A DNA stretch of 64,000 nt from Pseudomonas pharyngis. GTDB lineage: Bacteria; Pseudomonadota; Gammaproteobacteria; Pseudomonadales; Pseudomonadaceae. The notes beneath the pieces were generated by a model, which was not told the DNA's origin, did not search any database, and saw only the letters and a program-made list of their open reading frames with translations. Position numbers and translations under genes: made by a program. Below are positions 1 through 8,792 of the stretch, one piece after another (positions within the stretch are counted from its first letter, which is position 1; every line of letters starts with the position of its first letter). The stretch is from assembly GCF_021602345.1 (NCBI RefSeq), contig NZ_BQID01000001.1, positions 372,001 through 436,000 on the forward strand, read 5' to 3'.

Positions 1-567
1 CGCCTGCTGCGCAAGGCCCGTCGCTCGTTGACGCGAAGCGAGCAGCGCCAGGCCGCCGAAGGTCTGTACAGGCAACTGGCACAAGACCCGCACTTTCGCC
101 GGGCGAGACACATTTCCCTGTACCTGCCCACCGACGGTGAAATCGACCCGCGCCTGTTGCTGCGCGCTGCCCAGCGTCGCGGCAAGAAAACCTACCTGCC
201 GGTGCTCAGTGCCTGGCCACGAACCAAAATGGTCTTTCAGCAGATCCGCCCCGGCGAAAAGCTCAAACCCAACCGTTTCCGCATTCTTGAGCCGCGCGCC
301 AATCTGGCCCGTCAGCGCAAGGTCTGGGCACTGGATCTGGTGTTGTTGCCACTGGTGGGATTCGACGATGTCGGCGGGCGCTTGGGCATGGGCGGCGGAT
401 TCTACGACCGTAGCCTGGCCTATCTGGCCCGACGCCAGAACTGGCGCAAGCCGACGCTATTGGGCCTGGCCCATGAATGTCAGAAAGTCGAACGTCTCGC
501 GCAAGCGAGCTGGGATGTACCGTTGCAGGGAACGGTGACAGACAAGGCGTGGTATTTCGCAGGATAG
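1..567 (+). CDS. ygfA: 5-formyltetrahydrofolate cyclo-ligase, 5' end cut off
   Basis: This cytosolic enzyme converts 5-formyl-THF to 5,10-methenyl-THF using ATP, returning stored folate to one-carbon metabolism. The frame is already open at base 1 with no plausible start, so the N-terminus lies upstream of the window. The visible 188 residues include LYLPTDGEIDPR and the family's nucleotide-binding signature GMGGGFYDR (about visible residues 129-137), preceded by LVLLPLVGFDD. In Pseudomonas this gene usually follows zapA and 6S RNA, which would lie just to the left. The identification is firm; only the start is missing. Confidence 0.95.
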   Translation, partial: RLLRKARRSLTRSEQRQAAEGLYRQLAQDPHFRRARHISLYLPTDGEIDPRLLLRAAQRRGKKTYLPVLSAWPRTKMVFQQIRPGEKLKPNRFRILEPRANLARQRKVWALDLVLLPLVGFDDVGGRLGMGGGFYDRSLAYLARRQNWRKPTLLGLAHECQKVERLAQASWDVPLQGTVTDKAWYFAG

Positions 568-602
568 ACGCCGCGCGGATCAGCGGCGTCGAAAAGGCAG
601 TT

Positions 603-758
603 TCAGCGCTTGAAAGCTGTCGACTGTTGTACTTGTTGCGCCACTTCAATCGGTGCATCGGCCTTGTTGGCCCACAGACTTTGCGCATAACCGGTGGTCA
701 CGACGCCCAGACCGAACAAAATTACCAAAGTCCACAGCAAATCCGGTTTGCGTTTCAT
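603..758 (-). CDS. Small single-pass membrane protein, 51 aa
   Basis: This short gene starts at the ATG at 758 after a purine-rich ribosome site (GAGGGGGG) and ends at TGA 603-605. The product starts MKRKPDLLWT. It has one hydrophobic segment (about residues 8-24, LLWTLVILFGLGVVTTG) followed by a polar tail rich in Gln and Ala. The positive N-terminus predicts inner-membrane insertion with the tail outside, or a signal-anchor. It is convergent with ygfA and shares no operon. I do not recognise a named family. Support comes from the good ribosome site and the clean membrane-protein architecture. Confidence 0.7.
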   Translation of the reverse strand: MKRKPDLLWTLVILFGLGVVTTGYAQSLWANKADAPIEVAQQVQQSTAFKR

Positions 759-955
759 CGATTGCCCCCCTCAAGGCACATCATCACGATGACAGCAGCG
801 GTTTCCATTCGTAGGCCGTGCAGCAGCGTCAAGCTTTAAAGGCCGGCATTTTGCGACAACGTGAACCGTCGCGCAAATGCTGACGTCAACCGACCGTCGG
901 TTTGTCATAAAATTGCCGGACAACCTGCCCAATGACCGCTTGAGGAGCACACACC

Positions 956-1408
956 ATGGCCTACTGGCTGATGAAATCCGAGCCCGACGAGCTCTCGATC
1001 AAGGGCCTGGAAAAGCTCGGCAAAGCGCGCTGGGACGGGGTTCGCAACTATCAGGCACGCAATTTCCTGCGCGCCATGGCGGTGGGGGACGAGTTCTTTT
1101 TCTACCATTCCAGCTGCCCGGAGCCGGGCATTGCCGGAATCGGCAAAATAATCGAAGCGGCGTACCCGGATCCCACCGCACTGGAACCGGAAAGCCATTA
1201 CTTCGACCCGAAAGCCACGCCGGAGAAAAACGCCTGGAGCGCGATCGATGTCGCCCACGTAGAGACATTCAACCGAGTCTTGAAGCTGGATTATCTGAAG
1301 CAGCAGACCGCGCTGGCCGAGATGCCGCTGGTGCAAAAGGGTTCGCGGCTGTCGGTGATGCCGGTGACGGCCGAGCAGTGGGCGGCGGTGATCGCGCTCA
1401 AATCCTGA
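956..1408 (+). CDS. EVE domain-containing protein
   Basis: This 150-residue protein is essentially a single EVE (PUA-like) domain, related to the thymocyte nuclear protein 1 group. The N-terminus AYWLMKSEPDELS and the motif WDGVRNYQARNFL are diagnostic, as is GDEFFFYHSSC further on. EVE domains form a pocket that in characterised members binds modified bases in nucleic acid; here the ligand is unknown. The start is set by GAGGAG at 942-947, nine bases before the ATG. It is monocistronic and followed by a repeat element rather than a partner gene. The family is sure, the function is not. Confidence 0.9.
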   Translation: MAYWLMKSEPDELSIKGLEKLGKARWDGVRNYQARNFLRAMAVGDEFFFYHSSCPEPGIAGIGKIIEAAYPDPTALEPESHYFDPKATPEKNAWSAIDVAHVETFNRVLKLDYLKQQTALAEMPLVQKGSRLSVMPVTAEQWAAVIALKS

Positions 1409-1431
1409 ATCATCCTTCGCCTGACAAAATG

Positions 1432-1537
1432 CCTTCGCGGGCAAGCCCGCTCCCACAGGTATTTCTGGTGGTCACAAATAATGTGTTCACTAAAAATCCC
1501 TGTGGGAGCTGCGGTGCGACGATTCGACTTGCCAGCG
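1432..1537. repeat. REP-type palindromic repeat pair, second arm diverged
   Basis: The segment 1432-1458 reads as a REP unit (core cgggcaagcccgctcccaca). About 40 bases later the opposite-facing arm tgtgggagctgcggtgcg begins at 1501 and has diverged to another REP subtype. It sits between the convergent EVE and FliL-like genes, the usual place for such elements. Confidence 0.7.
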
Positions 1538-1564
1538 ATGAGGCCCGCCCGGACAACGAATGCC

Positions 1565-1972
1565 TTACTGAATGATCAGGTTATTGAACAACAGGTCTTC
1601 AACCACCGGCTTGCCGGTCTCGTCATTCATCACTTGCTGGGTCTGTTTCAAGGCTTCCTGACGCAATTTTTCCTTGCCCTCGATGCTGCCCATCGCATCG
1701 GTGGTCTGCTGAGTGAACAGCGCCACCAGTTGATTGCGGATCAGCGGCTCGTTGGCCTTGACCAGTTTGGTCGCCTCTTCGCCAGTCACCCGCAGTGCCA
1801 CGTCGGCCTTGTAGACCTTGAGCTTCGGAGTGCCATCGAGCCCGTAGTTGCCCACGAACGGCGGGCTCAGGGTGATGTAGTTGACCTTCGGCGCCTCGCC
1901 CTCTTTGGCTTCTTCGGCCAGCGCTGCCACAGGCAGAGACAGGGCCAGCAACAACATGATCCACGCTTTCAC
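1565..1972 (-). CDS. Secreted FliL-like (flagellar basal body-associated) protein
   Basis: I place the start at the GTG at 1972, preceded by AAGGAG with six bases of spacing; the longer frame to 2083 has no ribosome site and weak coding character. The 135-residue product begins VKAWIMLLLALSLPVAALA, a cleavable signal peptide, then EEAKEG. The rest fits the FliL domain: PKVNYITLSPPFVGNY, a central ADVALRVTGEEA strand and a conserved end with VVEDLLFNNLIIQ. Canonical FliL has a membrane anchor and sits in flagellar operons. This copy has a signal peptide instead and no motility gene nearby, so its role is unclear. Confidence 0.8.
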   Translation of the reverse strand: MKAWIMLLLALSLPVAALAEEAKEGEAPKVNYITLSPPFVGNYGLDGTPKLKVYKADVALRVTGEEATKLVKANEPLIRNQLVALFTQQTTDAMGSIEGKEKLRQEALKQTQQVMNDETGKPVVEDLLFNNLIIQ

Positions 1973-2122
1973 AATTCGCTCCTTATCCGGTTTGCGGCCT
2001 AGCATAACGACCCGCCGCGCAAGCACAAGCTTATGGCGGACTATCAGGGCCGGGCATGCTCGTTGACCCGTTGACTGCCACACCTACACTTATCGGCCAT
2101 CACTCCCAAAGGAATAGCCCTG

Positions 2123-3100
2123 ATGAAAGCCGTGCTGTGCAAAGCCTTCGGCCCTGCCGAATCGCTGGTGCTGGAAGACGTCGCCAGTCCTGTCGCCAAG
2201 AAGAATGAAATCCTGCTGGACGTGCACGCCGCCGGGGTCAACTTCCCGGACACGCTGATCATCGAGGGCAAGTACCAGTTCAAGCCGCCCTTCCCGTTCT
2301 CGCCGGGTGGCGAAGCCTCCGGCGTGGTCAGCGCGGTGGGGGAAAAGGTCAGTCACCTGAAAGTCGGTGACCGGGTCATGGCCCTGACCGGCTGGGGCAG
2401 CTTCGCCGAGCAGGTCGCGGTGCCGGGCTACAACGTGCTGCCGATCCCGCCATCGATGGATTTCAACACCGCCGCCGCCTTCAGCATGACCTACGGCACG
2501 TCGATGCACGCCCTCAAGCAGCGCGGCAATCTGCAACCGGGCGAAACCCTGCTGGTACTCGGCGCCTCCGGCGGCGTTGGCCTGGCCGCCGTGGAAATCG
2601 GCAAAGCCATGGGCGCCCGGGTGATCGCCGCCGCCAGCAGCGCGGAAAAACTCTCGGTGGCCAAGGCTGCCGGTGCCGACGAACTGATCAACTACAGCGA
2701 AACCAGCCTCAAGGACGAGATCAAGCGCCTGACCGACGGCCAGGGCGCGGATGTGATCTACGACCCTGTCGGCGGCGACCTGTTCGACCAGGCCATCCGC
2801 GCCATCGCCTGGAACGGCCGCCTGCTGGTGGTCGGCTTCGCCAGCGGACGCATTCCCGAACTGCCGGTCAACCTCGCCCTGCTCAAGGGGGCGGCGGTGC
2901 TCGGCGTTTTCTGGGGCTCCTTCGCCCAGCGCCAGCCGCAGGACAACGCGGCGAATTTCCAGCAATTGTTCGGCTGGTTTGCCGAGGGCAAGCTCAAGCC
3001 GCTGGTGTCGCAGGTCTATCCGCTGGGCAATGCCGCGCAGGCGATCAATGATCTCGGGCAGCGCAAGGCCGTGGGCAAGGTGGTAGTCAGCGTGCGCTAA
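2123..3100 (+). CDS. NADPH:quinone oxidoreductase family protein
   Basis: A 325-residue zinc-independent member of the medium-chain dehydrogenase/reductase superfamily. The GroES-like N-terminal half holds PGGEASGVVSAVG (residues 61-73), and the Rossmann half has the NADPH-binding GASGGVG at 147-153. The catalytic zinc Cys/His ligands of alcohol dehydrogenases are absent, which fits the quinone reductase branch. It probably reduces quinones or activated alkenes in the cytosol; the substrate cannot be told from sequence. It is transcribed divergently from the FliL-like gene across about 150 bases. A Qor/acryloyl-CoA reductase-like function is possible. Confidence 0.88.
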   Translation: MKAVLCKAFGPAESLVLEDVASPVAKKNEILLDVHAAGVNFPDTLIIEGKYQFKPPFPFSPGGEASGVVSAVGEKVSHLKVGDRVMALTGWGSFAEQVAVPGYNVLPIPPSMDFNTAAAFSMTYGTSMHALKQRGNLQPGETLLVLGASGGVGLAAVEIGKAMGARVIAAASSAEKLSVAKAAGADELINYSETSLKDEIKRLTDGQGADVIYDPVGGDLFDQAIRAIAWNGRLLVVGFASGRIPELPVNLALLKGAAVLGVFWGSFAQRQPQDNAANFQQLFGWFAEGKLKPLVSQVYPLGNAAQAINDLGQRKAVGKVVVSVR

Positions 3101-3105
3101 ACAGA

Positions 3106-3138
3106 AAAAGCTGTCTGGTCATACACCTGACCAGACAG
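3106..3138 (-). terminator. Rho-independent terminator of the TonB-like gene
   Basis: Two perfect 11-base arms (3111-3121 and 3128-3138) enclose a six-base loop. On the minus strand the stem is followed by TTTTT. It lies between the convergent oxidoreductase and TonB-like genes. Confidence 0.8.
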
Positions 3139-3151
3139 GCATGCGCTGTTC

Positions 3152-3760
3152 TCATAAAACCTTACGAATGTCTTCCGGCAGAAGGGTTACGTACTTAAGA
3201 CCTGGACTCTTTTGGCAACGCATCACAATGCCGGGAACACGCTTGTTCATTTTGGCTATCATCGCCAAACGTTGCTCCATTGGGATCTGCCTCTGGAAAA
3301 ACGTACTTGCCAGATAGCCGCGCACGTAATGAAACGGTGCAGCATCCATCCAGGAATGTTTTGGGTAATGCGCCAGCAAACTGTTGAACTCACGACATTT
3401 GAGATCTTTTAGCCACAGGTTCAAGCCGTCAGGAGAATCGAATCCGAACGTCATCGGCGCGATGATTTCCTGTTCTGGCGGGCGCTCTCCTTCAACAGTC
3501 CACGGTTTAAAGCGCCATTGCGTCAGAGCGTTTTTCACCGCATCGGACAGTTCGGCATGATCGCTTTTCAAAATTCCGACCTTACTCACTGCGCCGTCCG
3601 CACTGACGATGAAGCTTACTTTGACTCCTCCGGTAAACCCGGCCCGTTGCAGTCCCGGCGGGTAGATGGGTTTCGGATTATGTTCCGGAATCAAGAACAC
3701 TTCAGCCGCCCTGGAACTGGCGGCCACCAACAGCAAAATCAACAACACACACCACGGCAT
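3152..3760 (-). CDS. Secreted protein with TonB C-terminal domain
   Basis: A 202-residue protein with a signal peptide (LLILLLVAASSRA, about residues 6-18) followed directly by a TonB C-terminal fold: NPKPIYPPGLQRAGFTG, VKVSFIVSADGAV and NALTQWRFKPW. It lacks the Pro-rich periplasm-spanning stretch of true TonB, and no exbB/exbD lies nearby. It is therefore probably not an energy transducer but a periplasmic or lipid-anchored protein that reuses the domain. The C-terminal 90 residues (from about LWLKDLKC) match nothing I recognise. A strong purine-rich ribosome site (AGGGGAGGGG) precedes the ATG. It is monocistronic with its own terminator. Confidence 0.8.
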   Translation of the reverse strand: MPWCVLLILLLVAASSRAAEVFLIPEHNPKPIYPPGLQRAGFTGGVKVSFIVSADGAVSKVGILKSDHAELSDAVKNALTQWRFKPWTVEGERPPEQEIIAPMTFGFDSPDGLNLWLKDLKCREFNSLLAHYPKHSWMDAAPFHYVRGYLASTFFQRQIPMEQRLAMIAKMNKRVPGIVMRCQKSPGLKYVTLLPEDIRKVL

Positions 3761-4086
3761 AACCCCTCCCCTTGCGACCCGAATGCCCGATCAGGCATCT
3801 GCGAAAAGGTTAAGGTGCCGCCACCCAAAACAGAACGTCGTCGCTTCTGCGTTGGAAGCAGGACATTTCCTCGAGTTCTGCCCTACAACGCACTGGAACC
3901 CCGCAGGAAGACGCCGAGGTAACCTTTCCCACAACGCCCTGCACTTATATCTGAGCGACATGTTCATAAAGGAACGCGCGACATCCAACATTTCCACTGT
4001 TTTGCCGATGGGAAGCGGTGCTATTTTCGGTAACGAAACTGTAACATTCGCATCCGCAGTCAAAACAAGAAATCTGGAGCTCTTGA
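3761..4086. other. Intergenic region, divergent promoters of the TonB-like gene and glpT
   Basis: No credible gene lies in these 326 bases; short frames here lack ribosome sites. The glpT-proximal half is AT-richer and carries a palindrome that looks like a GlpR operator (listed separately). A weaker related sequence lies near 3959-3976. Confidence 0.6.
4023..4040 (+). promoter_or_regulatory. Candidate GlpR operator upstream of glpT
   Basis: The sequence attttcggtaacgaaact contains perfect arms TTTCG and CGAAA around GTAA. It resembles the GlpR operators known from glycerol-phosphate genes. It lies 47 bases before the glpT ATG, a good position for repression that glycerol-3-phosphate would relieve. 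This is inference from sequence similarity only. Confidence 0.5.
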
Positions 4087-5436
4087 ATGTTTGCTTTCTT
4101 TCGTCCTGCCGCACATCAGGCTCCATTGCCTGAAGAAAAAATCGACAGCACCTACCGACGCCTGCGTTGGCAGATCTTCGCCGGCATCTTCTTTGGCTAT
4201 GCGGGTTATTACCTGTTGCGCAAGAACTTCTCGCTGGCAATGCCGTACCTGATCGACGAAGGCTACAGCCGTGGCGACCTGGGCCTGGCGATGTCAGCAA
4301 TCGCCATCGCGTACGGTCTGTCCAAGTTCCTCATGGGCCTGGTGTCCGACCGCTCCAACCCGCGTTACTTCCTGCCGTTCGGCCTGCTGGTCTCGGCCGG
4401 GGTGATGTTCATTTTCGGTTTCGCGCCTTGGGCAACCTCCAGCGTGACCATGATGTTCATCCTGCTGTTCATCAACGGTTGGGCCCAAGGCATGGGCTGG
4501 CCGCCGAGCGGACGCACGATGGTGCACTGGTGGTCGCAGAAGGAACGTGGCGGCGTGGTGTCGGTGTGGAACGTGGCGCATAACGTCGGTGGCGGTCTGA
4601 TCGGCCCGCTGTTCCTGATCGGCATGGGCCTGTTCAACGACTGGCACGCAGCGTTCTACGTCCCGGCCGCCGTGGCTCTGGCAGTAGCGGTGTTCGCTTT
4701 CGTGACCATGCGTGACACCCCGCAATCGGTCGGCCTGCCGCCGATCGAGAAGTACAAGAACGACTACCCGGAAGGCTACGACGCCAGCCACGAAGACGAA
4801 TTCAGCGCCAAGGAAATCTTCGTCAAATACGTGCTGCGCAACAAAATGCTCTGGTACATCGCCATGGCCAACGTCTTCGTCTACCTGCTGCGCTACGGCG
4901 TGCTGGACTGGGCGCCGACCTACCTGAAAGAAGCCAAGGGTTTTACCGTGGATAAAACCTCGTGGGCCTATTTCTTCTACGAGTGGGCGGGGATTCCGGG
5001 CACGCTGCTGTGCGGCTGGATGTCGGACAAGATCTTCCGTGGCAACCGTGGCCTGACCGGTATGGTGTTCATGGCACTGGTGACCGTCGCGACGCTGGTG
5101 TACTGGCTGAACCCGGCCGGCAACCCGACCGTCGACATGATCGCGCTGTTCTCCATCGGCTTCCTGATCTATGGCCCGGTGATGCTGATCGGTCTGCAGG
5201 CGCTGGAACTGGCGCCGAAGAAAGCCGCCGGCACCGCTGCGGGCTTCACCGGTCTGTTCGGGTATCTGGGTGGTTCGGTCGCGGCCAGTGCTGCGATGGG
5301 CTACACCGTGGACCATTTCGGCTGGGATGGCGGTTTCGTGCTGCTGGTGGGCGCTTGCCTGCTGTCGATGGCCTTCCTGGCCCCGACCCTGTGGCACAAG
5401 CAAGTCGCCAGTCAGAGCCGCGAAGCAGTCGCCTGA
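4087..5436 (+). CDS. glpT: Glycerol-3-phosphate:phosphate antiporter GlpT
   Basis: A 449-residue major facilitator of the organophosphate:Pi antiporter family. It imports glycerol-3-phosphate across the inner membrane in exchange for phosphate. The N-terminus closely tracks E. coli GlpT ([13 protein letters not shown], then [16 protein letters not shown]). The essential substrate Arg45 is present, and the second lies in [16 protein letters not shown]. Twelve membrane segments are evident. GGAGC lies about ten bases before the ATG. The gene stands alone, without glpD, glpK or glpR beside it, and overlaps the 3' end of convergent chaC by 25 bases. Confidence 0.97.
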   Translation: MFAFFRPAAHQAPLPEEKIDSTYRRLRWQIFAGIFFGYAGYYLLRKNFSLAMPYLIDEGYSRGDLGLAMSAIAIAYGLSKFLMGLVSDRSNPRYFLPFGLLVSAGVMFIFGFAPWATSSVTMMFILLFINGWAQGMGWPPSGRTMVHWWSQKERGGVVSVWNVAHNVGGGLIGPLFLIGMGLFNDWHAAFYVPAAVALAVAVFAFVTMRDTPQSVGLPPIEKYKNDYPEGYDASHEDEFSAKEIFVKYVLRNKMLWYIAMANVFVYLLRYGVLDWAPTYLKEAKGFTVDKTSWAYFFYEWAGIPGTLLCGWMSDKIFRGNRGLTGMVFMALVTVATLVYWLNPAGNPTVDMIALFSIGFLIYGPVMLIGLQALELAPKKAAGTAAGFTGLFGYLGGSVAASAAMGYTVDHFGWDGGFVLLVGACLLSMAFLAPTLWHKQVASQSREAVA

Positions 5437-6080
5437 TCGGCTTTTGACTTACAGCGCTTGAGCCGCGCCTCCAGATTCCGGTCTGGCATGGCGTGGCTGC
5501 GCAGGGCGTGAGCGGTCTGCTCGACATAATCGCGAGTCGTGCCGTACCGCCCGCAAGCGCTTTCGAACACCTGGCTCAGCACATGATCCGGCAAGTTGCC
5601 GGCATAGCTGGGCAGGTGTCGCTCCAACACGAATCCCAGCGCCTGAACCTGGCTGCCATCTTCGAGTCGGCAGTTGAGCCAGTGTGGCCGATAGGACGGG
5701 AACGGCATTTCGCGCTTCCATAATGCATACAGCGCGCTGTCCAGATTGTCTTCCGGCAACCGGTATGCGAAGCCGCTGCACGAGCCGCCACGATCCAGAC
5801 CAAAGACCAGACCGGGCATTTCCGGCGTGCCGCGATGCTCGTGGGACCACAGGTACAAGCCACGGTGATAGCCATGCACGCGCCCACGCACCCGCTCCAC
5901 GGCTGTGCATTCCGGCCGCCAGATCAGCGAACCGTAGGCGAACAGCCACACCGGCCCGCCCTTGTGGCGTGCCATGGTCGATTGCATGGAAGCGAGAAGT
6001 TGTTCGTGCGTCAGCTGCGGCCCAAGATCGAGCCGCGGAGGGTAAGCCAGGTTCAGAAAAGCGTTTTCAATGGCGCTCAT
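5412..6080 (-). CDS. chaC: ChaC-type gamma-glutamylcyclotransferase
   Basis: A 222-residue cytosolic protein of the ChaC family, which cleaves glutathione to 5-oxoproline and Cys-Gly. The substrate-binding loop [11 protein letters not shown] (about residues 44-54) is the family hallmark. [23 protein letters not shown] follows, as in ChaC proteins, and Glu in LYALWKREM is a candidate catalytic acid. The N-terminal 40 residues are an extension common in proteobacterial members. The last 25 bases overlap the end of glpT on the other strand, so the two transcripts are partly antisense. About 200 AT-rich bases upstream probably hold the promoter. Confidence 0.9.
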   Translation of the reverse strand: MSAIENAFLNLAYPPRLDLGPQLTHEQLLASMQSTMARHKGGPVWLFAYGSLIWRPECTAVERVRGRVHGYHRGLYLWSHEHRGTPEMPGLVFGLDRGGSCSGFAYRLPEDNLDSALYALWKREMPFPSYRPHWLNCRLEDGSQVQALGFVLERHLPSYAGNLPDHVLSQVFESACGRYGTTRDYVEQTAHALRSHAMPDRNLEARLKRCKSKADQATASRL

Positions 6081-6277
6081 GGCGAATAGCGTTCAGCTCC
6101 CCGCGGGTGAAGAATTACTTAATAGAACGCACCGCTGTAACAATAAGGCACATATGTTTTAAGGCAATTTGAGTGCCATGGCACAGTTCTTAATTGATTG
6201 CCCAATGGATATATAACCTACCGGCATTTATGCAATTACATAAATACCGATCGGCTATATGGAGAGTTATAACGAAC

Positions 6278-7246
6278 TTATGAGCGGGGCGCGTAAGCGA
6301 ATACATCCGCGCGCATCTGATGAGCGTCCATCCCCGCTTCCACCAGCGCATCCAGCGTGCCGTAGACCATGGCCGGCGAGCCGCTGGCATAGACGTGCAG
6401 CGGCTTCAAATCGGGGAAATCCTCGCAGACGGCTTCGTGCAACATCCCGCAACGCCCTTCCCAGCCGCACTGGTCACTGACGACTTTGTGCAGGAACAGA
6501 TTGGGCAATTTCAGCCATTCGTCCCAATGTTCGATTTCATAGAAGTCTTCCGGACGACGCACGCCCCAGTACAAGTGCACCGGATGCTTGAAGCCGCTGG
6601 CCCGGCAATGTTCGATCAGGCTGTGGATCTGGCCCATACCGGTGCCAGCGGCGATCAGCACCAGCGGCCCGTCCGGCAGTTCCGCCAGGTGAGTGTCGCC
6701 GAACGGCAGCTCGACCCGCACCATCGGGTTGCGCTTGAGCTGATCAATCAGGCTCAGCGCACTGGATTCGCGCGCCAGCACATGGATTTCCAGATCGCGA
6801 CCGCCGTGGGGCGCCGAAGCCATGGAGAACGCCGACTTCTCGCCGTTCTCGCGCTCGATCATCAAATACTGGCCAGCGTGGTAGCGCGGCGGCTTGCCGG
6901 CCGGCGCCCGCAGCCGCACACGAAAGGTATCGCCACCGACGTCCCGGCATTCGATGACCTGACACGACACGCTGCGCACCGGCAGTTCTCCCAGCGCGAG
7001 CACGCCATCCCACAGCACGATGCAGTCTTCCAGCGGCTCCGCTATGCAAGTGTAGAACTCGCCGTGGTCGTGCACCTTGCCGGCCTGTTCGACCCGGCCT
7101 TCCACCAGCAGCGCCGCACACACATGGCAATTGCCGTTGCGGCAGCTTTGTGGGCATTCGTAGCCCAGGCGCCGCGCACCATCGAGAATCCGCTCTCCGG
7201 GCCGTATCTCGAGCACCGCTCCGGAGGGCTGCAGGGTTACACGCAT
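6278..7246 (-). CDS. [2Fe-2S] ferredoxin-flavin reductase coupled to ubiD
   Basis: The 322-residue product starts at the ATG at 7246 and shares one base with the ubiD stop (TGATG), so translation is coupled. Residues 1-90 are a plant-type ferredoxin with Cys35, Cys40, Cys43 and Cys67 placed as C-x4-C-x2-C...C. The rest is an FAD/NAD(P)H reductase of the Fre type: YHAGQYLMIERENGEKSAFS is close to E. coli Fre, followed by LVLIAAGTGMGQIHSLIEH and YWGVRRPEDFYE. Databases often name such proteins CDP-6-deoxy-delta-3,4-glucoseen reductase (AscD). Context argues for supplying reduced flavin or electrons to ubiquinone synthesis. E. coli fre also sits beside ubiD. Confidence 0.85.
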   Translation of the reverse strand: MRVTLQPSGAVLEIRPGERILDGARRLGYECPQSCRNGNCHVCAALLVEGRVEQAGKVHDHGEFYTCIAEPLEDCIVLWDGVLALGELPVRSVSCQVIECRDVGGDTFRVRLRAPAGKPPRYHAGQYLMIERENGEKSAFSMASAPHGGRDLEIHVLARESSALSLIDQLKRNPMVRVELPFGDTHLAELPDGPLVLIAAGTGMGQIHSLIEHCRASGFKHPVHLYWGVRRPEDFYEIEHWDEWLKLPNLFLHKVVSDQCGWEGRCGMLHEAVCEDFPDLKPLHVYASGSPAMVYGTLDALVEAGMDAHQMRADVFAYAPRS

Positions 7247-8712
7247 CAATCTATTCCTAACTGATTCCAGATGGCATCGATCCGTTGGGTGACGGCGTCA
7301 TCCTTGACGATGACGCGGCCCCACTCGCGAGTGGTTTCGCCCGGCCATTTGTGGGTGGCGTCCAGGCCCATCTTCGAGCCGAGTCCCGACACCGGCGAGG
7401 CGAAGTCGAGGTAATCGATCGGCGTGTTGTCGATCATCACTGTGTCGCGCTTGGGGTCCATGCGCGTGGTGATGGCCCAGATCACGTCGTTCCAGTCCCG
7501 CGCGTTGATGTCGTCGTCGGTGACGATAACGAACTTGGTGTACATGAACTGTCGCAAAAACGACCAGACACCCAGCATCACGCGCTTGGCGTGGCCCGGA
7601 TACGACTTCTTCATCGTCACCACGGCCATGCGGTACGAGCAGCCTTCCGGCGGCAGGTAGAAATCGGTGATTTCCGGGAACTGCTTCTGCAGGATCGGCA
7701 CGAACACTTCGTTCAGTGCCACGCCGAGAATCGCCGGCTCATCCGGCGGACGGCCGGTGTAGGTGCTGTGGTAGATCGGATTGATCCGGTGAGTGATGCG
7801 CTCGACGGTGAACACCGGGAAGCTGTCGACTTCGTTGTAGTAACCGGTGTGGTCGCCGTACGGGCCTTCATCGGCCATTTCGCCCGGATGGATCACGCCT
7901 TCGAGGATGATTTCGGCAGTGGCCGGCACTTGCAGGTCGTTGCCGCGGCACTTCACCAGCTCCGTGCGGCTGTCACGCAGCAGGCCGGCGAAGGCGTATT
8001 CGGAGAGGCTGTCCGGGACCGGGGTGACCGCGCCGAGAATGGTCGCCGGATCCGCACCGAGGGCCACGGACACCGGGAACGGCTGGCCCGGATGCTTCTC
8101 GCACCACTCACGGAAATCCAGCGCACCGCCACGATGGCTGAGCCAGCGCATGATGACCTTGTTGCGGCCAATCACTTGCTGACGGTAGATGCCAAGGTTC
8201 TGCCGATCCTTGTTCGGACCTTTGGTGACGGTCAGGCCCCAGGTGATCAGCGGTGCCACGTCGCCCGGCCAGCAGGTCTGCACCGGCAGCATCGCCAGAT
8301 CGACGTCATCGCCTTCGATGACCACTTCCTGGCACGGCGCGTCTTTGATGACTTTCGGCGCCATCGCAATGATCTTGCGGAAGATCGGCAGCTTCGACCA
8401 CGCGTCCTTCAAGCCCTTCGGCGGCTCCGGTTCCTTGAGGAACGCCAGCAGCTTGCCGATTTCGCGCAGCTCGCTGACCGACTCGGCACCCATGCCCATC
8501 GCCACCCGCTCGGGCGTGCCGAACAGGTTGCCGAGCACCGGGATGTCGTAACCGGTCGGCTTCTCGAACAGCAGCGCCGGGCCCTTGGCCCGCAGCGTGC
8601 GGTCGCACACCTCGGTCATTTCCAGCACCGGCGAAACGGGAATCTGGATGCGTTTCAACTCTCCGCGCTGCTCAAGCTGCTGCACGAAATCCCGAAGATC
8701 CTTGAATTTCAT
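7246..8712 (-). CDS. ubiD: 4-hydroxy-3-polyprenylbenzoate decarboxylase UbiD
   Basis: UbiD removes the carboxyl group of 3-polyprenyl-4-hydroxybenzoate in ubiquinone synthesis, using prenylated FMN made by UbiX. I start it at the ATG at 8712 ([17 protein letters not shown], 488 aa), the length of the P. aeruginosa protein; a TTG 18 bases earlier is less likely. Conserved stretches include [18 protein letters not shown], the prFMN/metal region [15 protein letters not shown] and the C-terminal [20 protein letters not shown]. It is cotranscribed with the reductase downstream and may be cotranscribed with the acyltransferase gene 80 bases upstream. Confidence 0.97.
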   Translation of the reverse strand: MKFKDLRDFVQQLEQRGELKRIQIPVSPVLEMTEVCDRTLRAKGPALLFEKPTGYDIPVLGNLFGTPERVAMGMGAESVSELREIGKLLAFLKEPEPPKGLKDAWSKLPIFRKIIAMAPKVIKDAPCQEVVIEGDDVDLAMLPVQTCWPGDVAPLITWGLTVTKGPNKDRQNLGIYRQQVIGRNKVIMRWLSHRGGALDFREWCEKHPGQPFPVSVALGADPATILGAVTPVPDSLSEYAFAGLLRDSRTELVKCRGNDLQVPATAEIILEGVIHPGEMADEGPYGDHTGYYNEVDSFPVFTVERITHRINPIYHSTYTGRPPDEPAILGVALNEVFVPILQKQFPEITDFYLPPEGCSYRMAVVTMKKSYPGHAKRVMLGVWSFLRQFMYTKFVIVTDDDINARDWNDVIWAITTRMDPKRDTVMIDNTPIDYLDFASPVSGLGSKMGLDATHKWPGETTREWGRVIVKDDAVTQRIDAIWNQLGID

Positions 8713-8792
8713 TGACGATGGCACCCTCAAAATAGGCGTACATCCTACCTGCTCTGACGGGCAAACAGCAGCCCGTCAGCATCAGGCCTCGC

